Source: Bacillota bacterium (GTDB taxonomy: Bacteria; Bacillota_E; RBS10-35; JAJYVN01). From it: a stretch of DNA of 18,770 bases. The position numbers and the translations under genes are program-made. A model generated the notes under the pieces. The model did no database searches, was not told the origin of the DNA, and saw nothing but the letters and a program-made list of their open reading frames with translations. Positions within the stretch are counted from its first letter, which is position 1. Every line of letters begins with the position of its first letter. Where the stretch lies: contig JAJZWQ010000044.1 in NCBI GenBank assembly GCA_021846605.1, positions 1-18,770 of the forward strand, in the 5' to 3' direction. Below, piece after piece: positions 1 to 5,544 of this stretch.

Positions 1-28
1 GCGGGTTCGAATCCCGCCCCCTCCGCCA
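1..28 (+). tRNA. 3' end of a tRNA, probably tRNA-Ser (partial)
   Basis: Only the 3' end is in the window. A five-base-pair T stem (1-5 with 13-17) encloses the loop TTCGAAT. The 3' acceptor strand CCCCTCC (18-24), discriminator G and encoded CCA (26-28) follow. The GC-rich acceptor with discriminator G fits tRNA-Ser, but the anticodon lies outside the window, so the amino acid is inferred. It sits 6 bases before a tRNA-Arg, so the two probably share a transcript. Confidence 0.8.
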
Positions 29-34
29 TGACAT

Positions 35-112
35 GCGCCCTTAGCTCAGCCCGGATAGAGCGACTGACTACGGATCAGTAGGTCGGGGGTTCAAATCCTC
101 CAGGGCGCACCA
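35..112 (+). tRNA. tRNA-Arg (anticodon ACG)
   Basis: A full cloverleaf can be drawn. The acceptor GCGCCCT (35-41) pairs with AGGGCGC (102-108), followed by discriminator A and encoded CCA at 110-112. The D arm carries GCTC/GAGC. The anticodon stem ACTGA/TCAGT encloses the loop CTACGGA, giving anticodon ACG, expected to be edited to ICG and to read CGU/CGC/CGA. The T arm carries TTCAAAT. tRNA-Arg genes are common attB sites for tyrosine integrases, and genes of an integrative element follow directly. Confidence 0.95.
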
Positions 113-142
113 CTCAACACCTAGAGCCACAAGGAAAACAAA

Positions 143-171
143 GAAGCCCCCAGGAAGGACCTGGGGGCTTC
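143..171 (+). terminator. Strong hairpin after the tRNA genes
   Basis: A perfect 12-bp stem (143-154 with 160-171) encloses the loop AAGGA. It lies 30 bases after the tRNA-Arg CCA. Only a weak T stretch (CTTTGG) follows about 7 bases later. It is best read as the tRNA operon terminator and could serve either strand. Confidence 0.7.
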
Positions 172-178
172 GAGCGTC

Positions 179-199
179 TTTGGTCCCCAAATGGTCCCC
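179..199. repeat. Short direct repeat beside tRNA-Arg, possible attachment scar
   Basis: The eight-base unit TGGTCCCC occurs at 181-188 and again at 192-199, separated by AAA. It lies between the tRNA hairpin and the first gene of an integrative-element-like block. Repeats of this kind near tRNA genes can mark the att or integrase-end region of integrated elements. No second copy was found by eye elsewhere in the window, so this role is inference. Confidence 0.3.
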
Positions 200-240
200 G
201 CGCTGCCCAGGAAGCCGCCCAGCCTTCCCGAAAGCGGCTC

Positions 241-252
241 GTTGCACAACGG
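241..252 (+). promoter_or_regulatory. Candidate operator, copy 1
   Basis: GTTGCACAACGG at 241-252 contains the inverted repeat GTTG-CA-CAAC. An 11 of 12 match is found at 1398-1409, just after the -10 box of the excisionase-type gene. In both places a nearby ACGCC follows. The site lies 55 bases upstream of the regulator start, so it could be an autoregulatory operator. A weak -35-like TTGCAC overlaps it. Confidence 0.4.
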
Positions 253-306
253 ACGCCTTGCCTGGTACCCTCGGTGTGTCAACGACAGGACAAGGGGTGC
301 ATTAGA

Positions 307-1293
307 GTGAATCGGGCACGGCCGTTCCCACCGTCTCCACTGCTGCCAGCCTATCTGCGGTATACGCTCGGGACCCGAAGTCAGCCAGACGCTGCGAGGG
401 CGGCCGGCATCAGCCGGCCGGGCCTTAATCGCGTCCTGACTGGCGTTACGGCATCACCGGCGCCTGACACATGTGTTCGGCTGGCGGGGGCGGTGGGTGC
501 ACCGCTCCTCCACGTACTGAGCTTGGCCGGCTGGCTCCACCTCGGGCCGCTCGACGCCGGACTGGCGGCGACCATGAAGGGGGACGACCACTATCGGTTT
601 GGGCCGGCGGCGTCAAGGCCACGACCGCCACTCGCGGAGGCGTTGGACCGGCGCGGGGCGGCGGGGAGCAGCGAGTGCCTGCACGCGCTGTTGCGGCGGC
701 AGGAGGGCCTGCAGGAAGACGCGCAGCGGGCAGGGGCGCTGGAGGCCATCGTCCGGGATGCTGCAGGCTGGGTCGAGTCGTGGGCCGGGGACCAAAAGGG
801 GACCATCGAGCCAAACCGGGCCGACAGCGCCTGCGAACGCTGGCGGGCATGGGATGCGAGCCGGGGGCAGCGGGCCGGGCTGCTCGTGGAGCAGGCAGAC
901 GTGGCGCTGCTGGCGGAGGTGATCCGTCGCACTCTCTGGCAAGACGACGGCCAAGGCTGGGCGCACGCATGGCTTTGCGGCCTAATCGGGGAGGACGTGG
1001 CGGCGGAGGCCGGGTTGGCGGCGTGGGTCGCGGCCTACAGGGCGGAGTGGGAATCCGTGCCACCGGCGCAGCGGCTCGGTCGGGTAGAAGCGCTGCGCGA
1101 GGCGGCTGGCGAGGTGTCGGGGCACGGGTGGCCGGCCAACGGGCAGGACCACGGCGAATACTTCTTGCGCCGGAGCGGGCGAGGGCAGGCTGTCCTACGG
1201 ATCAACTTTGCCGGCGCGGACCCCGCCCGTTTCGACCAACTGCTCCACGATCTGGAGGAGCGGTTGAACAGGGAGTTCTTGCGCGGGCGCTGA
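307..1293 (+). CDS. XRE-type HTH regulator of an integrative element
   Basis: This 328-residue protein has an N-terminal helix-turn-helix of Cro/C1 (XRE) type at about residues 17-73. The recognisable core is SQPDAARAAGISRPGLNRVLTG, followed by a second helical part ending LHVLSLAGWL. The rest (about residues 75-328) is Ala/Trp/Glu-rich and predicted helical, and I do not recognise it. The GTG at 307 is preferred because AAGGGG lies about 11 bases upstream. An in-frame GTG at 274 has no ribosome binding site. It is the first gene after the tRNA-linked att region and is followed by an excisionase-type gene with its own promoter, the usual place for an element's repressor or regulator. A DNA-binding role is well supported; repressor function is inferred. 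Confidence 0.65.
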   Translation: MNRARPFPPSPLLPAYLRYTLGTRSQPDAARAAGISRPGLNRVLTGVTASPAPDTCVRLAGAVGAPLLHVLSLAGWLHLGPLDAGLAATMKGDDHYRFGPAASRPRPPLAEALDRRGAAGSSECLHALLRRQEGLQEDAQRAGALEAIVRDAAGWVESWAGDQKGTIEPNRADSACERWRAWDASRGQRAGLLVEQADVALLAEVIRRTLWQDDGQGWAHAWLCGLIGEDVAAEAGLAAWVAAYRAEWESVPPAQRLGRVEALREAAGEVSGHGWPANGQDHGEYFLRRSGRGQAVLRINFAGADPARFDQLLHDLEERLNREFLRGR

Positions 1294-1368
1294 GACTCGG
1301 CTGGCCGGCTTCAACGGTACGCAGGTGACACCGCAAATCAGCGACAATCAACGGCGCCTACCTGTCCG

Positions 1369-1397
1369 TTGACAAGCGGGGTGCCCGGCTCTATAGT
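1369..1397 (+). promoter_or_regulatory. Sigma-70 type promoter of the excisionase-type gene
   Basis: A perfect -35 box TTGACA (1369-1374) and a -10 box TATAGT (1392-1397) are separated by 17 bases, the optimal spacing. Transcription would start near 1404, inside the candidate operator GTTACACAACGG. It drives the gene starting at 1443 and probably the replication genes behind it. In such GC-rich DNA a near-consensus promoter is unlikely to be accidental. Confidence 0.8.
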
Positions 1398-1428
1398 GTT
1401 ACACAACGGCAACGCCAACTGGTTTGGC
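1398..1428 (+). promoter_or_regulatory. Candidate operator sites at the start of transcription
   Basis: GTTACACAACGG (1398-1409) matches 11 of 12 bases of the site at 241-252. It directly follows the -10 box. A second inverted repeat, GCCAA-CTGGT-TTGGC, lies at 1414-1428. A repressor bound here would block the promoter at 1369-1397. The XRE protein encoded just upstream is the obvious candidate, but binding is inferred. Confidence 0.45.
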
Positions 1429-1442
1429 GAGGGGGTGCTTTG

Positions 1443-1703
1443 ATGGACAAGGTGACAGGCGCGGCACTCCGCGTGACGGAGATCGAGCGCGGCGGGCTGC
1501 CGTCATCGGATGACGTGCTCTTGACGTTGCGGGAGTTGGCGACGTACCTGCGGCGGCATGAAATGGTCGTCTGGCGCGAAGCCAAGGCAGGCAGGCTGCC
1601 GGGCATCAAAATCGCCAACCGCTGGATGTTCCGAACCGGCGCTATCCGCGCGTGGTTGAGGGCCCAGGAGGAGGCTGCGGTGGCTCAGGCCGCCGCGCAA
1701 TAA
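1443..1703 (+). CDS. Excisionase-family HTH (MerR-like) DNA-binding protein
   Basis: This 86-residue protein carries a winged-helix domain of the excisionase/HTH_17 family at about residues 25-75. The core begins LLTLRELATYLRRHEMVVWR and ends in a predicted wing around IANRWMFRTGAIRAWL. Such proteins bind att or control regions and bend DNA, steering excision or transcription of integrated elements. The ATG at 1443 has GGCGAGGGGG upstream with about 7 bases of spacing. A TTG at 1440 is a less likely start. A near-consensus promoter lies 45 bases upstream. The usual partner integrase is not in the window, so it could be a true Xis or a small regulator. Confidence 0.8.
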   Translation: MDKVTGAALRVTEIERGGLPSSDDVLLTLRELATYLRRHEMVVWREAKAGRLPGIKIANRWMFRTGAIRAWLRAQEEAAVAQAAAQ

Positions 1704-1733
1704 GGTCGAGAGGGAAAGGGGCAGAAAAGGGAA

Positions 1734-1755
1734 GCCCGCCGGTGGCACGGCGGGC
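1734..1755 (+). other. Hairpin between the excisionase-type and initiator genes
   Basis: The arms GCCCGCC (1734-1740) and GGCGGGC (1749-1755) pair perfectly around an eight-base loop. No T run follows. It sits about 8 bases before the only clear purine-rich ribosome-binding sequence in this gap (AGAGGAG, 1761-1767). It may modulate read-through or translation of the initiator gene. Confidence 0.4.
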
Positions 1756-1857
1756 CACAGAGAGGAGCAGTTCGTCGTCCTGGACAATCATACCACATCC
1801 AGCCAGCCGGCGGCTGCGCCTGCCGTCGGCACATTCAGTGCCAACGGCTTCACGCAA

Positions 1858-3039
1858 GTGCCCAACCAGGTACTCCTGCACCCAGACATTCCCCGCGGAG
1901 AAAAGCTCCTTTATGCGGTCCTGCTTGCAGCCACTTGGCGCACGAACGGCATATGGGATCGGACACAAAAGGAACTGTCAGATCTCTTACCAGCGTCGGT
2001 GGACGAGGTGCAACGCGACCTTCGTGGATTGGCTCGGCGGGGGCTGGTCGCCAGTAAGCGGCGCGGGCTCGGCCTGCCGAACACGTACCGCGTGCTACGG
2101 GTCGGGGCGAATCAGCAGACCGAAATGCCTACAGCACCAACTGATACCGCAGGCTTGCGGCATCCAGAAACCGCAGCACTGCGGCAGGAGGTACCGCAAA
2201 ATGCGGTAGGGGATACCGCAGGACTGCGGCAACCATCGGCCGGAAATCCTTCTCCCGCAAGGCGTGGGCGGCCACTTAATACGGTTAAGACATTGAATAC
2301 CGGAGAAGAAACCCACGCGCCGCCGCCGAGCGGCGCGTGGGGTGTGGACAACGACAGGCCGCAGGGTGCGGAGTCCGCGCAACCGCAACACGATAGCCCG
2401 ATTCAAAGCGTCGTCGATGCAGCGACTATCTCTGAATCGGGCGCTGACGCGCCCAGGAGGGGCAAATCGGTCGGTGGTTCTGCTGCCGCTGCACATGCAG
2501 TGCCGCTCGTCGACGCGGGCGATAGTGCCGATCAGACGCCGGCACCCACGCCGACAACGCGGAAGCGGAACATCGCCATGGCCGATCCCGCCGCCAGGAC
2601 GTTGGTGCAATCGGTGTGCGACGCGCTCGCAGCGCACGACATGCAGACCGTTTACAAGAGCGATAGGACGTATTGGCCGCGAGCTTGTCGGGCGGCTTAT
2701 CAAATCCTTCGCGCAGGGGTCTCTGGTGATCAACTGACCGCAGCGGTCGCCTGGGCGCTCGCTCCGGAGCGTGCGCAGTACCAGACAGCGCGGGTCCTGC
2801 AGCCGGCCCGGTGGGCTGAGTTGATTGGTATTTGGCAGTCCCAGACAAGACATACAGGAGGCGGGGCAGATGCTGAGGCAGGCGGGCGTGGACTGGCTGG
2901 CAAGCCTTCCCGACAGGACAGCGGAAAACAGAGCAGCAGAGGAGACAGCGGAGCGACTGCGCAGCGAGACTGGGGCTATCGACTGGGCGCAGGCGCTGAG
3001 GAAGCGCTATCCACACCTTCTGGCGGCGGCGGCGCCTAA
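1858..3039 (+). CDS. Replication initiator with N-terminal HTH_36 domain (lambda O-like role)
   Basis: The N-terminal 80 residues match the HTH_36 replication-initiator pattern: VPNQVLLHPD, then a KLLYAVLLAATW helix, then a winged helix ending NTYRVLRV. A long low-complexity linker (about residues 85-240) follows; its DNA holds four interrupted palindromes that look like iterons. A second conserved-looking segment (about residues 245-325) has VQSVCDALAAHD, YWPRACRAAYQI and LQPARWAELIGIW. The likely role is binding the element's origin and recruiting the helicase loader encoded next. The GTG at 1858 is the only canonical start in frame, but open frame and family-like residues (GFTQ before VPN) continue upstream to about 1780, where AGAGGAG (1761-1767) precedes a CTG. 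The true start is therefore probably upstream and unusual. The last 170 bases overlap the next gene. Confidence 0.75.
   Translation: MPNQVLLHPDIPRGEKLLYAVLLAATWRTNGIWDRTQKELSDLLPASVDEVQRDLRGLARRGLVASKRRGLGLPNTYRVLRVGANQQTEMPTAPTDTAGLRHPETAALRQEVPQNAVGDTAGLRQPSAGNPSPARRGRPLNTVKTLNTGEETHAPPPSGAWGVDNDRPQGAESAQPQHDSPIQSVVDAATISESGADAPRRGKSVGGSAAAAHAVPLVDAGDSADQTPAPTPTTRKRNIAMADPAARTLVQSVCDALAAHDMQTVYKSDRTYWPRACRAAYQILRAGVSGDQLTAAVAWALAPERAQYQTARVLQPARWAELIGIWQSQTRHTGGGADAEAGGRGLAGKPSRQDSGKQSSRGDSGATAQRDWGYRLGAGAEEALSTPSGGGGA
2146..2231. repeat. Four iteron-like interrupted palindromes, candidate replication origin
   Basis: The motif ACCGCA-N3/4-TGCGGYA occurs at 2146-2162, 2170-2186, 2193-2208 and 2215-2231. 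Start-to-start spacing is 24, 23 and 22 bases. The third copy is a perfect palindrome with seven-base arms TACCGCA/TGCGGTA. A related CCGCA-GGG-TGCGG lies at 2359-2371. An AT-richer stretch containing CTTAA-TACGG-TTAAG follows at about 2273-2303. Four palindromic iterons inside the initiator gene, next to an AT-rich stretch, is the arrangement of the phage lambda origin inside gene O. Origin function is inferred. Confidence 0.7.
2312..2341 (+). other. Strong hairpin beside the candidate origin
   Basis: A perfect 12-bp GC-rich stem (2312-2323 with 2330-2341) encloses the loop CGCCGA. It lies within the initiator coding region, about 80 bases after the last iteron and just past the AT-rich segment. 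It could be a structural part of the origin, such as a priming or single-strand signal, or a coincidence of GC-rich coding sequence. Confidence 0.4.
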
Positions 3040-3892
3040 GATCATCGAACAGATCGGCCAGATGGACGCCGCGGGTGTTGGGTACTTGATCCAGGAGATC
3101 GACGCCGACGGCGCTGACGGCGCGCTGGAGCATTGGGATTGCAGCTCGTGCCCTGCCCGTCAGGCCGAAGGGGACACGCTCTCGCGGGAGGCGGGCGTAT
3201 GCCGCCACCCGTTCCTCACCCTCTATCGAGGCGTCATCGTCCGACTGGAACACGGACCATGCCACGAGACGGCGAAGCGGGTTCGCGAGATCGAGATCAT
3301 GCGGCACCTTCTGCGAGTGGGCGTCTCGCAACGGTTCCGGGCCGCCTGCCTGGAGGACTTCTCTACGGAAACGCCGCTGCGCCGAGCGGCGGCGGAGGCG
3401 TCCCGCGCGTGGGTCACCACGCTCACCGGGCGCCGCCGCGACGGTGCGGGCGGCATCCTGCTGGCGGGAGGCACGGGGCGCGGGAAGACCTACCTGGCCG
3501 CAGCCTCGGTGCGGGCGCTCCTCACAGCGGGGGTCACGCACGAGGACCTGGCCTGGGTCACGGTGTCTGAGGCGCTAGAGGCACGGCGGAGGGGCTTCTC
3601 CGCAGACAGTGAGCGTGGTAGGCAGGCGGAGGAACGTTGGGAGCGCGCCACACGAGCCAGGGTAGCGGTACTCGATGACCTCGGGGCCGAAAAACCCTCC
3701 GAGTGGACCGTGGAGCAGGTCTTCGTTTTGGTCAACGCTCGGTACGACGCCGAACGGCCAACGCTCATCACGACCAATTGCACGGCAGCCGAACTCGCTG
3801 AGCGGCTCGGGGAACGCACCGTGAGTCGCATCCAAGAAATGACCGCTTGCTATCCGCTTGACGGGCCGGACCGGCGGAGAGGAGTCGTGTAG
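2870..3892 (+). CDS. DnaC/DnaI-type helicase loader (AAA+ ATPase)
   Basis: This 340-residue protein has the layout of phage and element helicase loaders. A cysteine/histidine cluster (C91, C94, C111, H113) suggests a DnaI-like zinc site in the N-terminal half. An AAA+ core follows, with Walker A GGTGRGKT (about 200-207), Walker B AVLDDLG (Asp about 269-270), a sensor-1 TTN (about 301-303) and an arginine-rich segment ERTVSRIQEM near 316. Such proteins load the replicative DnaB helicase at an origin marked by an initiator. The ATG at 2870 has a perfect AGGAGG (2856-2861) with 8 bases of spacing. The gene overlaps the 3' end of the initiator gene by 170 bases in another frame, implying tight coupling, as in lambda O/P. 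Family assignment is secure; the partners are inferred. Confidence 0.88.
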   Translation: MLRQAGVDWLASLPDRTAENRAAEETAERLRSETGAIDWAQALRKRYPHLLAAAAPKIIEQIGQMDAAGVGYLIQEIDADGADGALEHWDCSSCPARQAEGDTLSREAGVCRHPFLTLYRGVIVRLEHGPCHETAKRVREIEIMRHLLRVGVSQRFRAACLEDFSTETPLRRAAAEASRAWVTTLTGRRRDGAGGILLAGGTGRGKTYLAAASVRALLTAGVTHEDLAWVTVSEALEARRRGFSADSERGRQAEERWERATRARVAVLDDLGAEKPSEWTVEQVFVLVNARYDAERPTLITTNCTAAELAERLGERTVSRIQEMTACYPLDGPDRRRGVV

Positions 3893-4074
3893 CGGTTGGT
3901 ACCACCCCGCCGCGCCGCGGCCCTCCCAGGCCCCCGCCCCCTCCCGTCCCGCGCCCCCGTCTCCCGGTGCACGTAAGGTCCGGGCGGACGCCCTCACAGC
4001 GCGGAGCACAATAATGATGTGACTGACGAGCCCGTCGGACGTACTGGCGGCAATCGTTCGTGCGATGCGAGCGA
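3893..4074. other. C-rich non-coding stretch at the element/transposon junction
   Basis: After the helicase-loader stop the plus strand is very pyrimidine-rich (about 3903-3965) and then short of any convincing frame. I see no gene. It separates the replication module from the truncated minus-strand transposase and may include the junction where one element was cut or inserted. Confidence 0.5.
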
Positions 4075-4274
4075 CCCTTTAGGGCCACAGGGCGGGCGAA
4101 GAGGTCACGGTAGCGCCGCTGCAGCGTCCGCACCGTCACGCCGTGCTCTGCCGCCAGCTCCCGCCACAGGGCCATCCGGGCCCCGGGGGGCACGTCCTCC
4201 TCCACCCGACGCGCGATCGTCACGTACCGCTTCAGCGCCACCCGCTGCCGCCCCGGGCCCCCGTCGTCCGTCAC
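4075..4274 (-). pseudogene. N-terminal fragment of a DDE-type transposase
   Basis: Read on the minus strand from 4274, about 67 residues look like the start of an integrase-core transposase. A short basic lead is followed by an HTH segment, MALWRELAAEHGVTVRTLQR, and then RYRDLFARPVALKG. This resembles the N-terminal HTH of IS481-like or Mu-like transposases. The open frame continues to 3768, but the sequence after about 4075 is low-complexity and not transposase-like, and no DDE catalytic domain is present. The gene is therefore truncated and almost surely inactive. It lies just downstream, on the same strand, of the broken DUF6431 gene; these families often sit next to each other in mobile elements. 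The exact IS family cannot be named from this fragment. Confidence 0.6.
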
Positions 4275-4329
4275 GGCCGGTCCCTCCCGGCGCCATTCTC
4301 GCCGGGGCGGGCCCTCCGTGCCGTTCCGT

Positions 4330-4970
4330 TGGTTGGGAAACCGTCAGAGGTGCCACGATATGGCGGCACAGGGACCAAAAGCTTCCCGGTAGCACCTCCA
4401 TCCGTAACCGCCACGCAGCGCGGAGCCGCTCCACCCACCCCGCGAGCGCCTCGCCCAGCAACAGCCCCTCCAGCATCCCCGCCGCCCGGATCCGCCGCCG
4501 CTGCCAAAGTGTCCGCCTGCTCTCCGGTAGGACCAGTGGACCAACCGCTTCACCGGCTGCCGCGACCTGCTCCCGGCACGTCTGCACCCAGGGTCCTGCC
4601 TCCCACGCCAGGGCCCGCACCCATCTCCAACTTGTGCTATGGCTGCAGGAGACGACCGCCGCGATCCCCCAGTGCGTGCACCGGCCCGCCCAGGTACTCC
4701 TGGATCGCAAGGTCACGGGAGGCCGATGGGTATCGGCCAAATGGTACCAGGCAGTCCGGCAGCACCGTGAGCCGGACGCCGCACTCCCGGCACGCGTAGC
4801 GCATCAACTGCATCGCCACGTCGGCTCCTGTGCCGTCCCCCAAGGGCACCGCCCGCACCCGCTGATCATGCAGCCGCAGCGATGTGGCCCCACACAACGG
4901 GCACGACTCAAAGCACCAGCCCCTTCAGGCCTTCCGCCGCCACCTTGACGTCGCTGCCTAACGGGACGAA
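4330..4970 (-). pseudogene. Broken DUF6431-type transposon-associated gene
   Basis: Minus-strand reading gives three pieces in different frames. The first piece (about 4970-4910) reads GSDVKVAAEGLKGLVL and ends at a TGA. The second carries zinc-finger-like CPLCG and CRECG pairs (about 4908-4780), then LTVLPDCLVPFGRY. The third (about 4680-4350) reads SWRWVRALAWEAGPWV and continues to LWQRRRIRAAGMLEGLLLGE and WSLCRHIVAP. Together they follow the DUF6431 pattern of an N-terminal zinc ribbon, a VLP..LVPF.RY motif and a Trp/Arg-rich C-terminus. At least two frameshifts are needed to join them, one near 4911 and one near 4670. DUF6431 genes typically neighbour transposases, as here. The product is unlikely to be functional. 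Confidence 0.6.
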
Positions 4971-5144
4971 GACCGGTCATACTCACCGACGCCGCTACCA
5001 CCGGCGCCTGGGGGGTCGGGATCGCCAGTCCTCATCGACTTGGCGGTCCCCTGGATTTTCCTTCAGTGAACCCCTTCCAACTGGCCTCTGCCAGGGAGGC
5101 GTCTCCCAGTCCGACCAAAACCCCCGGTTCCTACGTCACCGAGC

Positions 5145-5400
5145 GTGAGCCTCTACAACTGGCGACGGATCCCCGGGCACGCGGTAGTGTTGGCGGAAAC
5201 GTTTGTGGACGGGGGGCGGTTTCCGGGGACCTGTCATCGGGCGGCCGGCTGGACCGAGGTTGGGGAGACCGGGGGGTACGGCAAGCCGAACATGCGCTCC
5301 GTGGAGCACGGCGAGCGCAAGCAGATGCTGGTGCGGCCATTGTTTCGCGGAGCCGAGGGATGGCTGAAGGCGCCGTTTGACGCACCAGCGCTGGCGGAGC
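5145..5400 (+). pseudogene. Fragment of a DUF4338 (DruA-like, transposon-associated) gene
   Basis: The plus-strand frame from 5145 reads GHAVVLAETFVDGGRFPGTC followed by HRAAGWTEVGETGGYGK and later KQMLVRPLFRGAEGWL. This closely follows the DUF4338 core pattern (LETFVD..RF.GTCYRAANW...G.T.GRGK). Only this C-terminal core is present. The N-terminal part is missing or frame-shifted; a possible trace, QNPRFL, is at about 5118-5135 in another frame. The open frame continues in name to 6467, but it then runs antisense-like through the next gene and is not real. DUF4338 occurs in transposon-associated genes and in Druantia DruA; nothing here supports a working defence system. Confidence 0.65.
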
Positions 5401-5544
5401 AAAGCTGTTGTTTTCGACCCAGACGGGCCGGCACCGCCGGCCACTCCCGATCAGGCCTTCACGATCCGCCACATCGTCAACCGGAACCTCGACCGGCACC
5501 CGGGCGTCTGAGGTGTAGCGACCCTCGCAGGGAAGGACGGGTAT
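5401..5544. other. Gene-free spacer before the lipoprotein gene
   Basis: A short plus-strand reading frame ending at about 5511 (VVFDPDGPAPP, then AFTIRHIVNRNLDRHPGV) looks protein-like but is not recognised and has no start. It may be another gene remnant. GGAAGGACGG at 5531-5540 is the ribosome binding site for the gene at 5545. No clear promoter is seen. Confidence 0.35.

Noticed and set aside
179..280. C-terminal coding remnant of an integrase on the minus strand
   Set aside because: Minus-strand readings such as GDHLGTK are suggestive of integrase ends, but no catalytic residues or longer match can be seen.
2736..2748. Palindrome GACCGC-A-GCGGTC as a further iteron
   Set aside because: Different arm sequence and centre, far from the array, and expected by chance in GC-rich coding DNA.
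4019..4948. 309-codon plus-strand frame across the transposon remnants
   Set aside because: Pro/Ser/Arg-rich shadow of the minus-strand DUF6431 and transposase fragments, which show recognisable motifs.
5145..5400. A Druantia-type defence system based on the DruA-like DUF4338 match
   Set aside because: Only a fragment is present, there is no DruE-type helicase partner, and the surroundings are transposon debris. The SF1 helicase at 8834 is of TM0106 type, not DruE.
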